Of a stretch of 64,000 nt of DNA, positions 35,462-44,237 are shown piece after piece; positions within the stretch are counted from its first letter, which is position 1, and every line of letters begins with the position of its first letter. Source of the stretch: an uncultured Verrucomicrobiota bacterium (GTDB lineage: Bacteria > Verrucomicrobiota > Verrucomicrobiia > Verrucomicrobiales > Verrucomicrobiaceae). The DNA is taken from assembly GCA_903838675.1 (NCBI GenBank), contig CAILZI010000116.1:148978-212977 (forward strand), in the 5' to 3' direction. Position numbers and translations under genes: made by a program. Below the pieces are notes generated by a model. It ran no database searches. It saw only the letters and a list, made by a program, of their open reading frames with translations, and was not told the DNA's origin.

Positions 35462-35995
35462 ATGGATTCGACTTCAAAAGACTCTGCTGGCGGGACGCGG
35501 CGGCGGACGCATGCAAGGGCCCGTGGTTTGCGCCGGTGGCTGGCACGGGCGCAGGGGCTGGGGCAGGGACTGACGGTGCCGGAGATGGTGTTTGAGCTGC
35601 AGGTGCGACGGGGACTGCCGCTGCCGGAGGTGGCTAAGGTGCTGGGAGTGAGCCTGGAGGAGGTGCGCAAGCACAGGTCGAGAAGGAGGGGCGCACGCGC
35701 GGTGGGGGCTCCGCAGTCGAAGGCGGATTTAACGGCGCTGCGGGAACAGGTGGGAGTGGAGCTGTGGGAGACGGTGGCGGCGACCTTCTTTGCGGGGAAG
35801 CTGGGTGCGGAGGATGGTCAGGCTGCGCCGCCGAGGCCGGCTGTGATGGCGGTGCGGATCAAGGCGCTGAAGCAGATCGGGAAGCTCTATGGTGTCGGGC
35901 GGAAAAAGCGGGGCGGTGATGGGGTGCGGCCGGATTGTGCGACGCCGGAGGAGATTGTGGAGATGGTGAGGGAGAGGAGAAGAGGAGAGAGTTGA
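35462..35995 (+). CDS. Hypothetical HTH protein (terminase-small-subunit-like)
   Basis: This is a 177-residue, Arg-rich protein. A helix-turn-helix-like segment RRGLPLPEVAKVLGVSLEEVRKHR lies at about residues 49-72. A C-terminal helical segment (PAVMAVRIKALKQIGKLYGV) recalls small terminase subunits and other phage DNA-binding proteins. No large terminase, portal or other phage gene is adjacent, so it is an orphan. The upstream 165 bases have no gene. I do not assign a function. Confidence 0.55.
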   Translation: MDSTSKDSAGGTRRRTHARARGLRRWLARAQGLGQGLTVPEMVFELQVRRGLPLPEVAKVLGVSLEEVRKHRSRRRGARAVGAPQSKADLTALREQVGVELWETVAATFFAGKLGAEDGQAAPPRPAVMAVRIKALKQIGKLYGVGRKKRGGDGVRPDCATPEEIVEMVRERRRGES

Positions 35996-36073
35996 CGGAG
36001 GTTTGCGATGGACAAGGCTCGTGGCAGAAAGTCTTGGAAGGAGCGTTGGTATGTGATCTGCCAGATACCCATC

Positions 36074-37336
36074 ATGTATTCTTTCTTTCGCCATTTCGTT
36101 GTCACCTTGAGCGTGCTTGTGTTTCACGCGGCCGGTTTTGCTGCTGAGAGTGACGTGGACTGGCCGGGGTGGCGAGGGCCGCGGGCGGATGGGGTCGCGG
36201 ACGGGCACAAGCTGCCGATGGAATGGTCGCTGACGAAGAATGTACGGTGGTCGGTCGAGCTGCCGGGCTGGGGCACGAGTTCTCCCGTGGTGCGTGGTGA
36301 CAGGGTGTACGTGACTTCCGAGGTGACGACCGACGGAGGTAAATCTCTGCTGACGCTGTGCTATGAGCGGCAGGGCGGACGTGAACTCTGGCGGCATGAC
36401 TTTGGCTTTGGCGTGAACCAGAGGGTGCATGCGAAATCGAACCTGGCCGCGAACACACCCGCAGTGACCGATGACGCACTGTATGTGGCGTTTGGGAATG
36501 CGGACATCGCGCGGTACACGCATGACGGAAAGGTGGTGTGGGTGACGCGTTACCTGCCGAAGTTTGGTGATCCGAAAATGGCGTGGGGCTATAACATCAG
36601 CCCGGTGGTGCTGGATGATTCGGTGCTGTTCTCGTGGGATCATCACACGGGGCCGTGTTATGTGATCGGCCTCGATTTGAAGACCGGGGAGATCGCGTGG
36701 AAAAAAGAGAGGGTGATCGGAACGGCGCACGCGACGCCGCTGCGGGTGAAACATCATGGCCAGGAGGACATCCTGGTGCCGGGCAAGAACCGCCTGACGG
36801 CGTTTGACGCGGTGACGCATGAAGAGCGCTGGCAGTACGGCGAGGGCAGCGGGCCGTTTAACGGGGAGATCATTTCCAGCCCGGTGTATGGCGACGGGCT
36901 GGTGTTCCTGCAGACGTGGCGGCAGAGCGCGATCCATGCGATCCGGCTGCGCGGGGACGGGAAGCCGCCGGAGACGGTGTGGGTGAATGACAAGCCCGGG
37001 CCGGTGGAGCCGTCTCTGCTGTATTACCAGGGGCTGCTGTACGTGCTGAAGGACAATGGGGTGCTGGTGTGTCTGGATGGCAGGACCGGCGAGGAGCAGT
37101 ACCGCGAGCGGCTGGGTGAAGGCGGTGAGTGCAATTCGTCACCGGTGGCGAGTGATGGCAAGGTATACGTGAGCAACATCAAGGGCACGACGTTGGTCAT
37201 TCGGGCCGGCACGAAGTTTGAGGTGCTGGCGATGAACAGTCTGGGCGAGCGCATCAGTGCCTCCCCGGCGATTTCAGGGGATGCGCTGATTTATCGGACG
37301 GATTCGCATTTGTTTTGTCTGGGGCAGGCGCGTTGA
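36074..37336 (+). CDS. Secreted PQQ-type beta-propeller protein
   Basis: From ATG 36074 the protein has 420 residues with a signal peptide (MYSFFRHFVVTLSVLVFHAAGFAAE). The mature part begins DWPGWRGPRADGVA, the start motif of many verrucomicrobial and planctomycete PQQ-like propeller proteins. Blade repeats follow, such as SPVVRGDRVYVTSEV, ALYVAFGNADIARY and LYVLKDNGVLVCLDGRTGEEQY. It is likely a periplasmic beta-propeller; the catalytic residues of quinoprotein dehydrogenases are not evident, so a binding role is more likely. An in-frame ATG at 36008 would extend the protein ahead of the signal peptide. Confidence 0.82.
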   Translation: MYSFFRHFVVTLSVLVFHAAGFAAESDVDWPGWRGPRADGVADGHKLPMEWSLTKNVRWSVELPGWGTSSPVVRGDRVYVTSEVTTDGGKSLLTLCYERQGGRELWRHDFGFGVNQRVHAKSNLAANTPAVTDDALYVAFGNADIARYTHDGKVVWVTRYLPKFGDPKMAWGYNISPVVLDDSVLFSWDHHTGPCYVIGLDLKTGEIAWKKERVIGTAHATPLRVKHHGQEDILVPGKNRLTAFDAVTHEERWQYGEGSGPFNGEIISSPVYGDGLVFLQTWRQSAIHAIRLRGDGKPPETVWVNDKPGPVEPSLLYYQGLLYVLKDNGVLVCLDGRTGEEQYRERLGEGGECNSSPVASDGKVYVSNIKGTTLVIRAGTKFEVLAMNSLGERISASPAISGDALIYRTDSHLFCLGQAR

Positions 37337-37429
37337 GGAGGGCATGGGTGGCGGCGGATCAGGAAAAATTTGTGGGACAAACGGTGTCCTCGCGGCGTAA
37401 ATCAGCGCGTCTTGTCTGACTCTCAAAAC

Positions 37430-38179
37430 ATGCCTGTCTCGAATACGCGCTACGCACTTTACGTGCTGGTGCTGTTCGCGCTCGCCGCGGCGGTCTTTTA
37501 CGCGGTGTTTTCGGCTGTGGCGTACCCGTGGAACTGGAGCGGGGTGTGGAAGTACCGCGAGCAGTTCTGCTATGGCTGGCTGGGGACGATGGGGCTTTCG
37601 CTGGTGGCGATGGTGGTCAGCGTTGCGTTTGGTTTCTTGCTCATGCTGGGACGGCGAGCGCCGTGGCTGCCGGTGAGGATGTTCTGCGGCAGTGTGGTGG
37701 AGCTGGTGCGGGGATCGCCGCTGCTGGTGCAGCTGCTCATTGGTCACTACATCATTGCGCAGGCGCTGCACATCGACCAGCCGCTGTTTACGGGCATCAT
37801 TTTGCTGGGGTGCTTTGAGGGGGCGTACCTGGCGGAAATTTTTCGGGGTGCGGTGGAAAGCATCAGTGCCTCACAGCTTGAGGCGGCGCGTGCGGTGGGG
37901 TTTAGCAAGGCGCAGACCTATCGGTATGTGATCATCCCGCAGGCGCTGAGGCGGGCGCTGCCGGGCACGACGGGGCAGCTGGTTTCGCTGATCAAAGATT
38001 CCTCGCTGCTTTCGGTCATCGGCATTGAGGAGCTGGTGCAGAAGGTCAAAATCATGAACGCCGCGAACTTTGCGCCGCTGGAGGGCTACCTGCCGCTGGC
38101 GGCGGCCTATCTTGTCGTGACGCTGCCGCTGTCGCATCTGGCGCGTCGTCTTGAAGGGAGGTTTGCCTATGAAACTTGA
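37430..38179 (+). CDS. ABC transporter permease, polar amino acid type
   Basis: This is a 249-residue membrane protein from ATG 37430, with five or so transmembrane segments. The EAA loop EAARAVGFSKAQTYRYVIIPQALRRALPG is the signature of the HisM/GlnP permease family, and ELVRGSPLLVQLL is typical as well. It imports an amino acid together with the ATPase encoded immediately downstream; the genes overlap by 11 bases. No substrate-binding protein gene is next to the pair, so the substrate is unknown. Confidence 0.9.
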   Translation: MPVSNTRYALYVLVLFALAAAVFYAVFSAVAYPWNWSGVWKYREQFCYGWLGTMGLSLVAMVVSVAFGFLLMLGRRAPWLPVRMFCGSVVELVRGSPLLVQLLIGHYIIAQALHIDQPLFTGIILLGCFEGAYLAEIFRGAVESISASQLEAARAVGFSKAQTYRYVIIPQALRRALPGTTGQLVSLIKDSSLLSVIGIEELVQKVKIMNAANFAPLEGYLPLAAAYLVVTLPLSHLARRLEGRFAYET

Positions 38180-38906
38180 AACGCATGCCGTGACCAAGCA
38201 CTATGGGGCGCATGCGGCGCTGGACGGGGCTTCCTTTGCCACGGGTGACGAAGCGCGCGTCATCGCGCTGCTAGGACCTTCAGGAGGAGGCAAGTCCACG
38301 CTGCTGCGTGTGCTGGGCAGCCTGCTGGTGCCGGATGATGGATATGCGAGCATTGATGCCCGCACGCTGCCGCATGATGAAGAGGGTGCTTTGAATGAGC
38401 GGCGTGGCAATGGCTTCGTGTTTCAGGGGTACAACCTTTTCCCGCATCTCACGGCGCTGCAAAACATCACGCTGCCGCTGCGGGAGGTGCATGGCATGGC
38501 CGAAACGCAGGCCACGCAGCGTGCGCTGGAACTGCTGCACCGACTGGGGCTGGAAGGACATGAGTACAAACGGCCCAGCCAGCTTTCCGGGGGGCAGCAG
38601 CAGCGTGCGGCCATCGCGAGGGCGCTGGCGCCGAAACCACGGCTGCTGCTGCTGGATGAACCGACTTCTGCACTCGATCCGGTGATGACTGGCGAGGTGC
38701 TGGATGTGATTCGTGAGCTTGCCGAAGCGGGGCAGAGCATCATCCTGGCAACGCATGAGATCAGCTTTGCGCGGAAGGTGGCGGACTGGGTGGTCTTTCT
38801 TGTTGGCGGGAAGGTGCAGGAGTCATCATCTGCTGCGGATTTCTTCACGCGGCCGCAGACCGAACTGGCGCGGCAGTATTTGGAAGGATTGTCGAAGTAT
38901 CGCTGA
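38169..38906 (+). CDS. ABC transporter ATP-binding protein, polar amino acid type
   Basis: This is a 245-residue ATPase from ATG 38169, which has a good ribosome-binding site GGGAGG 6 bases upstream, inside the end of the permease gene. Walker A GPSGGGKST, the Q-loop NGFVFQGYNLFPHLTAL, signature LSGGQQQRAAIARAL and Walker B LLLLDEPTSALDP all appear, as in GlnQ/HisP. It energises the permease just upstream. The start is one of the few in this window with a strong Shine-Dalgarno sequence. Confidence 0.92.
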   Translation: MKLETHAVTKHYGAHAALDGASFATGDEARVIALLGPSGGGKSTLLRVLGSLLVPDDGYASIDARTLPHDEEGALNERRGNGFVFQGYNLFPHLTALQNITLPLREVHGMAETQATQRALELLHRLGLEGHEYKRPSQLSGGQQQRAAIARALAPKPRLLLLDEPTSALDPVMTGEVLDVIRELAEAGQSIILATHEISFARKVADWVVFLVGGKVQESSSAADFFTRPQTELARQYLEGLSKYR

Positions 38907-39031
38907 AACAGCGATTTACGAAGCTCATTTCAACGCCCTCGGGCAGCGGCCGTGCTTTGCACACATCCAAGGTGCGGACCTGGAACGAAAGGTAACGAGC
39001 TTCTCCGACATGTGGCGCGGCTGCCGAGGTA

Positions 39032-40915
39032 ATGAAACCACGACCAGAAAAGCCTATGCCAGCCGCCACGACATCCCCAGCATCCAAAAAGTCAGCATCT
39101 ATCGATTCAACGAAAGCCGCCAAAGAGGCAGTTGCCCATGCAGGAATGGGGGCCATCCCTTTCAAGGGCGGCACAGCTTTTCGTGTATGGGCTCCGCATG
39201 CTGAGAGTGTGTCAGTGATGGGAAGTTTCAACGACTTCAAAGAAGACGCCGATCCTTTGAAGTCCGAAGGGAACGGCTACTGGTACGGGGAGGTTGGCCT
39301 GGCGAAAGGCGGGGATGAATACAAATACTGCATCCGCAACGGTGACAAGGTGATGTCCCGAGTGGATCCCTATGCGAGGCAAGTCACCAATTCCGTTGGC
39401 AACGGGGTGATTTATGAGGATGTCTTTGACTGGGGAGATGACCATTTTCGCGCTCCAGCGTGGAATGAGACGGTGATCTACGAGCTCCACATTGGGACCT
39501 TCGCACGGAGTGAAGACGGAAAGCCGGGCACTTTTGACGACGCGATCAAGCGGCTGCGCTACCTGAAGGCCACGGGCATCAATGCCATCGAGGTCATGCC
39601 GGTGGCGGAGTTTGCCGGAGATTTGTCATGGGGCTACAATCCAGCGCACCCTTTCTCAGTGGAAAGTGCTTACGGCGGGCCGGACGCTTACAAGCGTTTC
39701 ATCAAGGCCGCCCATGACCAAGGAATCGCAGTGATTCAGGATGTGGTGTACAATCACTTTGGGCCTTCGGATCTTGATCTCTGGCAGTTTGATGGCTGGA
39801 GCGAAAACGACAAAGGTGGCATCTACTTTTACAATGACTGGCGCTCCGCCACACCGTGGGGGGACACGAGGCCGGACTATGGTCGCGGCGAAGTGCGCAG
39901 CTACATCCATGACAATGCCATGATGTGGCTGGGGGAGTTCCGCGTGGATGGATTGCGCTACGACATGACCCTTTACATCCGTTCCGTGGCCGGCAACGGC
40001 GGTGATGACATTCCTGAAGGCTGGGGACTGGCCCAATGGATCAACCGCGATGTGGGCGTACGTTTCCCAGGGAAGATCACGATTGCCGAGGACCTGCGAG
40101 GCAATGAAAGCGTCACCAAAGGTGAGAATGAAGGCGGAGCCAATTTCTCCAGCCAGTGGGATGCCGAATTTGTTCATCCCATTCGTGCGGCCATCATCGC
40201 TGCAGAGGATGCGCACCGCGACATGAATGAGGTGCGGGATGCGCTGCTGCACCGCTATGAGGGTGATGCGTTCAAGCGGGTGATTTACACGGAGTCGCAC
40301 GATGAAGTCGCCAATGGCAAGGCCCGAGTGACTTCAGAGATCAATGCAGCCGATCCTGAAGGGTGGCATGCGCTTAAACGTTCCACTTTGGGAGCGGGAC
40401 TTGTGATGACGGCGCCAGGGATTCCCATGCTGTTCCAAGGCCAGACGATGCTGGAGGACGGCTGGTTTCAAGACACAGAAGCGATTGACTGGGCGAACAC
40501 GCACAAGTTTTCTGGAGTGACCAAGCTGTACCGTGATCTGATACGTCTTCGACTGAACAACGACGGGGTCTCTCGTGGCCTTACTGGGCAGCACATCAAT
40601 GTGCACCATGTGAACAATGAGGCCAAAATGATAGCCTTCCTCCGGCACAAAGAGGGCGGCCCGAACGATCATGTGCTCATTGTCGCCAACTTTTCCGCCA
40701 CCAACCGGGAGGCGTATGAAGTGGGAGTTCCAGTGGCGGGACTTTGGACGGCAAGATTCAACAGCGACTGGGAAGGATACCGGGACGATCTGGTGAATTT
40801 TCCGGTGCAGGATGTGGTGGCGTCAGCGGAGGAGCGCGACGGTCAGCCAGCGAAGGCGGTGATTTCCGTGGCTACCTACTCACTCAGCATCTACAGCCTC
40901 AGTGAGGAATGCTGA
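39032..40915 (+). CDS. 1,4-alpha-glucan branching enzyme-like GH13 protein
   Basis: This is a 627-residue protein. The N-terminal CBM48-like domain (AFRVWAPHAESVSVMGSFNDF) is followed by a GH13 TIM barrel. Catalytic residues are D311 in FRVDGLRYD, E353 in KITIAEDL and D424 in ESHDEVANG. The barrel segments VIQDVVYNHFGP and ALKATGINAIEVMPV-like motifs agree. Branching enzymes and trehalohydrolases share this layout; the size and PGIPMLFQGQTMLE segment fit a branching enzyme best. ATG 39056 is an alternative start. It probably acts on glycogen in the cytoplasm; no other glycogen gene is adjacent. Confidence 0.85.
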   Translation: MKPRPEKPMPAATTSPASKKSASIDSTKAAKEAVAHAGMGAIPFKGGTAFRVWAPHAESVSVMGSFNDFKEDADPLKSEGNGYWYGEVGLAKGGDEYKYCIRNGDKVMSRVDPYARQVTNSVGNGVIYEDVFDWGDDHFRAPAWNETVIYELHIGTFARSEDGKPGTFDDAIKRLRYLKATGINAIEVMPVAEFAGDLSWGYNPAHPFSVESAYGGPDAYKRFIKAAHDQGIAVIQDVVYNHFGPSDLDLWQFDGWSENDKGGIYFYNDWRSATPWGDTRPDYGRGEVRSYIHDNAMMWLGEFRVDGLRYDMTLYIRSVAGNGGDDIPEGWGLAQWINRDVGVRFPGKITIAEDLRGNESVTKGENEGGANFSSQWDAEFVHPIRAAIIAAEDAHRDMNEVRDALLHRYEGDAFKRVIYTESHDEVANGKARVTSEINAADPEGWHALKRSTLGAGLVMTAPGIPMLFQGQTMLEDGWFQDTEAIDWANTHKFSGVTKLYRDLIRLRLNNDGVSRGLTGQHINVHHVNNEAKMIAFLRHKEGGPNDHVLIVANFSATNREAYEVGVPVAGLWTARFNSDWEGYRDDLVNFPVQDVVASAEERDGQPAKAVISVATYSLSIYSLSEEC

Positions 40916-41233
40916 GACTTGCATGGTCCGCGAGCCAACGTGAATGCGAATTTTAGCCCGGGTTTGCAAAAACTCAGGGTGCAGGCGCGGATTGTCTTCG
41001 CCTGATGCCCTGCCGGTATCATGGCAAAATGCTGCATGGCTGCGCAGAGAATCTCAGCGTTCGTCTCCGCCCGCTTACGCTCTCGGCGGTGTTTGAAAAG
41101 CCACTGTAGTGCTGGCGCAGTCATGTTTGGGAGTGGCAGCGTTTTGTGTCACCGCTACGCGGTTCCCCGGAATTGGGAGACATGGGTGATGCGGTTCCGT
41201 GGGTTGGCTCCCACGGCTATTGTTGTGCCAGCC
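40916..41233. other. Gene-free gap with interspersed repeat (CCGTGGG/CCCACGG)
   Basis: No credible gene is seen. A hairpin CCGTGGG-TTGGCT-CCCACGG lies at 41197-41216 and a small AGCCC-TAC-GGGCT hairpin at 41230-41242, both in a sequence of the kind that recurs between genes in this phylum. A minus-strand frame from 41124 to 40891 reads plausibly for about 40 residues but has no family and is left out. Confidence 0.5.
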
Positions 41234-41551
41234 CTACGGGCTTTCGGAGGGAGAGTGCGTGCGATTTAAGTCTGCCATAAGATGGCATGAACTTGCCAAG
41301 GCCATTCAGCACAGTTTTTCAAACACCGCCTAGTTATTGGCCGCAGAGGTCGGGCTAAGAGCCGAGGTGGGTTCGGGGGTGGTGGACGGGGGCTACGGGC
41401 TTTCGGAGGGAGAGTGCGTGCGATTTAAGTCTGCCATAAGATGGCATGAACTTGCCAGGGCCATTCAGCGCAGTTTTTCAAACACCGCCTAATTATTGGC
41501 CGCGGAGGTCGGGCTAAGAGCTGAGGTTGGTTCCGGGGTGGCCGGGGGCTG
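41234..41551. repeat. 159-bp tandem duplication including a gene 3' end
   Basis: Copy 1 (41234-41392) and copy 2 (41393-41551) are near-identical direct repeats with a period of 159 bases. Both begin CTACGGGCTTTCGGAGGGAG, and only about ten differences are visible. Copy 2 contains the last codons of the 659-residue gene. Copy 1 retains the same C-terminal coding text (PTSALSPTSAANN then TAG) in the corresponding frame but is no longer attached to a gene. It is a partial duplication of the 3' end and downstream DNA, with its left border in an interspersed repeat. Confidence 0.85.
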
Positions 41552-43468
41552 GTCGCCGTTTTTGACGACATCCACCAGGCGCTTGATGCCATCGCGTGCC
41601 ATCTCGCTGAGGGGGTGCATGCTCTTGGCCTTCAAATACCAGGCGAGGGCGGAGCCGACCTGCTGCTTCTCCTCCTGCTGACGGGCGTTTTCGATGGCGG
41701 TGACAAATTCACTGGCCTTCACACCGAGATCTGCGCGCAGTTTGCTGAGCATGGGATCGTCGGGGTACAGTTTGGATTCCTTCTCCACTTTTTCCCATGC
41801 GGCAGCAGGGCTGCTGGCGGCCATTTCCTTGGCTCCGCCGAGGATGAGCTCCAAGCGGCCCATGTCCTTGAGGACTTTTTCAAGCTGCTGCTTGCGGGTG
41901 AGGTCATCGGCGACGGCGGCGATGAAGGGGGCCTGGTTTTCGAAGATCTGGCGGTAGTTGCGCTGGCTGAGGAGGCGGTCGAATTCCATGAGCGCCTGGG
42001 ACTTCATGTCGGTGGACTGCATCATGTGCTCACTGAGCTGGGTGACGCGCGGATTGGTGGGCCAGATTTCTGCGGCCGCCTTCATCTCCGCTTCCACGGT
42101 CTTGGCATCCTTGTTGCCCATCGCCGCGTTGGCGTTGTTCACGTGGAGATTGCTCATGGTCTTGGCGGTTTGAATCGCGGCCAGCGGCTTGGCGTATTCA
42201 AAGTCGTCGGAGGAGGTGCGCAGTTCCGTGACGACCGTCTCGGCGCTGGAATAGTCCTTCATTTCCAGGAAGGAGAGCAGCTTGTTTTTCTTCCGCACGA
42301 AGTCCAGCACCTTGGTTTTTTCCGACATGGGGAGACGGCGGACGCGAGGCAGGTATTCGCCGATGGCGTAGGCTTCTAGGAGGCGGTTGCTGGCGCTGTC
42401 CACATCCCTGCGGACCACGAGATTTTCGAAGGAGACGAGGGATTCATCCACGCTGCGAATGGCTTCGAGAGAGAGGCCGTCGATCATGCTGACAGTGGGT
42501 GGGACGCCGAAGCTGCTGGAGAGGAGCTTTTGAACATCGCTGCCCTTGTCGAGTTGCAGAATGCTTTCACCATCGCGGAAGAGATTAGGGTAGAAGCGGC
42601 AGGCGATGACGGCGTGCTCAAAGCGGCGCTGCATGAACATCTGAATGATGAGGGCCTGGAACTGGATCTTGCTGGTGACTTCGGAGAGGCCCATGGCCGT
42701 CTCGTTCAATTTGGTGCGCGCTTCGATTTCAGCGATGCCTTTGATGTAGCCGGAGGTGCGGCCTACGGTGGCGCTGTTGGTCTGCTGCGTCTGGGCATTG
42801 GTTTGCTGTGAGCCGTTTTTGGAGGCGGGGCCGCTGCTTTTGGTCAGTGGCGTGCTGTTCAATCCCATCTCCGCATTCCATTCGAGCTGCTTGCGGCGGT
42901 CCATCATGGCATTGTTCGCGAGCTTGCGCTCGTTCACGCGCTTCTGAGAGGTCCACACATCCCAGATGGCATTGGCGACAGCATTGCAGAGGCCACCGTC
43001 GATTTTGGCGGCACCGGCCTCCGGCAACATGGCAAAAGCTTTCATGACTTCCGGCCCGCGGGCCTGCGCTTTGGTCACAGGATCAGGCGCCTGTTTGTGC
43101 GTGGGAGCGAGCAGTTCCATGATCTGCGCCATGAGATCACGGTAGGCCTGGTCTTCAGGGCCGTTGGCTTCGGGTGTGGTGAGATAGGTCTCAAACCGGG
43201 AGCGCATGAGGCGGTTGTTGGTCACATTCCAGAGCTTGCCGTTGAAGGCGACATTCTCTGAACCGGGATCAGCCATGGGCATGTTGCCGAGCCCGGTCTG
43301 CGTATCCGTCTGCCGGTCTGAGGCACTGCCGGGCACCATGTTGTAATTGTTATTGGAATTGGTGGTCGTGGGTGCCGGGGGCGCACCGACACCGGTGCTG
43401 CCTGGCAGAACCTGGGCGCCGGCTGGACACAGTCCGCCGAGGGCAAGAGCAAAAATAAGGCGCTTCAT
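41489..43468 (-). CDS. Large exported helical protein of unknown function
   Basis: This is a 659-residue protein with signal peptide MKRLIFALALGGLCPAGAQ. After a Ser/Thr/Asn-rich region it is mostly alpha-helical. It contains two Lys/Gln-rich low-complexity patches (KSSGPASKNGSQQTNAQTQQ) and C-terminal TPR-like helices (EEKQQVGSALAWYLKAKSMHP). No enzymatic motif is seen and I do not recognise the family. It follows an OB-fold-like membrane protein by 12 bases, so it is probably the second gene of a two-gene operon. Its 3' end lies in a tandem duplication. Confidence 0.7.
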   Translation of the reverse strand: MKRLIFALALGGLCPAGAQVLPGSTGVGAPPAPTTTNSNNNYNMVPGSASDRQTDTQTGLGNMPMADPGSENVAFNGKLWNVTNNRLMRSRFETYLTTPEANGPEDQAYRDLMAQIMELLAPTHKQAPDPVTKAQARGPEVMKAFAMLPEAGAAKIDGGLCNAVANAIWDVWTSQKRVNERKLANNAMMDRRKQLEWNAEMGLNSTPLTKSSGPASKNGSQQTNAQTQQTNSATVGRTSGYIKGIAEIEARTKLNETAMGLSEVTSKIQFQALIIQMFMQRRFEHAVIACRFYPNLFRDGESILQLDKGSDVQKLLSSSFGVPPTVSMIDGLSLEAIRSVDESLVSFENLVVRRDVDSASNRLLEAYAIGEYLPRVRRLPMSEKTKVLDFVRKKNKLLSFLEMKDYSSAETVVTELRTSSDDFEYAKPLAAIQTAKTMSNLHVNNANAAMGNKDAKTVEAEMKAAAEIWPTNPRVTQLSEHMMQSTDMKSQALMEFDRLLSQRNYRQIFENQAPFIAAVADDLTRKQQLEKVLKDMGRLELILGGAKEMAASSPAAAWEKVEKESKLYPDDPMLSKLRADLGVKASEFVTAIENARQQEEKQQVGSALAWYLKAKSMHPLSEMARDGIKRLVDVVKNGDQPPATPEPTSALSPTSAANN

Positions 43469-43480
43469 GACGGTGTGGGT

Positions 43481-43888
43481 TTACGCTTTGATGAGTTCGA
43501 GAACTTCGAGCACGCCGGTTTCCATGACGCGAACTTTGAAGATGTATCTTTGCCGGCGCTGAATGTTGGCACCTTTGTAGTCCGGTGGGACCCAAACTGG
43601 AACGAAATTATTGCCTGAGCTGTCGCTGATCTGCAGGCTGAAGAGGCGGCCATCGGAGCCGCGCCAGTTGTCGAGCCGGTCATCCACGATGCCTTCGACC
43701 TTGTATTCGTTGCCGCTGAGGGCGGTGGCATTTTCCATGAACTCACTGGCGCTGAGTTCGGTGATGCCGGTCATAGGATCGGTCGAGCGATTCATCAAAG
43801 CGAAACCACCTCCGCCAACGACGGCGAGAATGGCGATCAATCCCAGCCAGTGGGTGGGGCGGACTCCAGATTGGGCGCGGCGTGACAT
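43481..43888 (-). CDS. Membrane-anchored OB-fold-like protein
   Basis: This is a 135-residue protein with one N-terminal transmembrane helix (HWLGLIAILAVVGGGGFALM) and a C-terminal domain of alternating strands. The domain starts LSASEFMENATALSGNEYKVEGIVDDRL and continues RLFSLQISDSSGNNFVPVWVP. The pattern resembles an OB-fold such as CcmE-like or YgiW-like domains, but no specific ligand residue is seen. It is expected to face the periplasm. It precedes the 659-residue gene by 12 bases. Confidence 0.65.
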   Translation of the reverse strand: MSRRAQSGVRPTHWLGLIAILAVVGGGGFALMNRSTDPMTGITELSASEFMENATALSGNEYKVEGIVDDRLDNWRGSDGRLFSLQISDSSGNNFVPVWVPPDYKGANIQRRQRYIFKVRVMETGVLEVLELIKA

Positions 43889-43992
43889 GGGAGGATCAGG
43901 AAGATTTGGTTGATGGAATCAGTCAAAGGCAGGGGGTAAAAATCGACGACAATCGCTGGCTGTCCAATCCAAGATGACGCAGGTTGCCATGC

Positions 43993-44211
43993 ATGGGGGA
44001 GACATTCAGAACAAATATCCGCACTTATCGCGATTCGTTTCAAGGAATCGGATGCGGAACCGGATGCATGATGCATCTGGCATTGATAGTCTTTCTCGGT
44101 CTGGCGGTACTGGTCTGGTGCATCAAAAATCGTGCCTGGGAGCTGAGCGTGACGGTTGAAATGCCGGCGGCTAAAAAAGCCGAACCTGAAGAGGCTGAGC
44201 CGGCACCATAA
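43993..44211 (+). CDS. Small single-span membrane protein
   Basis: This is a 72-residue frame from ATG 43993 (ATG 44068 would give 47 residues). A transmembrane helix (MMHLALIVFLGLAVLVWCI) is followed by NRAWELSVTVEMPAAKK and an acidic tail EPEEAEPAP. The composition is protein-like and the strand is divergent from the OB-fold gene, so I keep it, though it is short and has no family. Confidence 0.45.
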   Translation: MGETFRTNIRTYRDSFQGIGCGTGCMMHLALIVFLGLAVLVWCIKNRAWELSVTVEMPAAKKAEPEEAEPAP

Positions 44212-44237
44212 TTTTTTTGCTGGTGACAAGGTGGAGC

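Noticed and set aside
35462..35995. Possible prophage boundary
   Set aside because: Only one terminase-like protein is present; no integrase, structural genes or attachment repeats are found nearby.
40891..41124. Minus-strand frame of 77 codons between glgB-like gene and repeats
   Set aside because: It overlaps the 3' end of the branching enzyme gene and has no recognisable domain or start signal.
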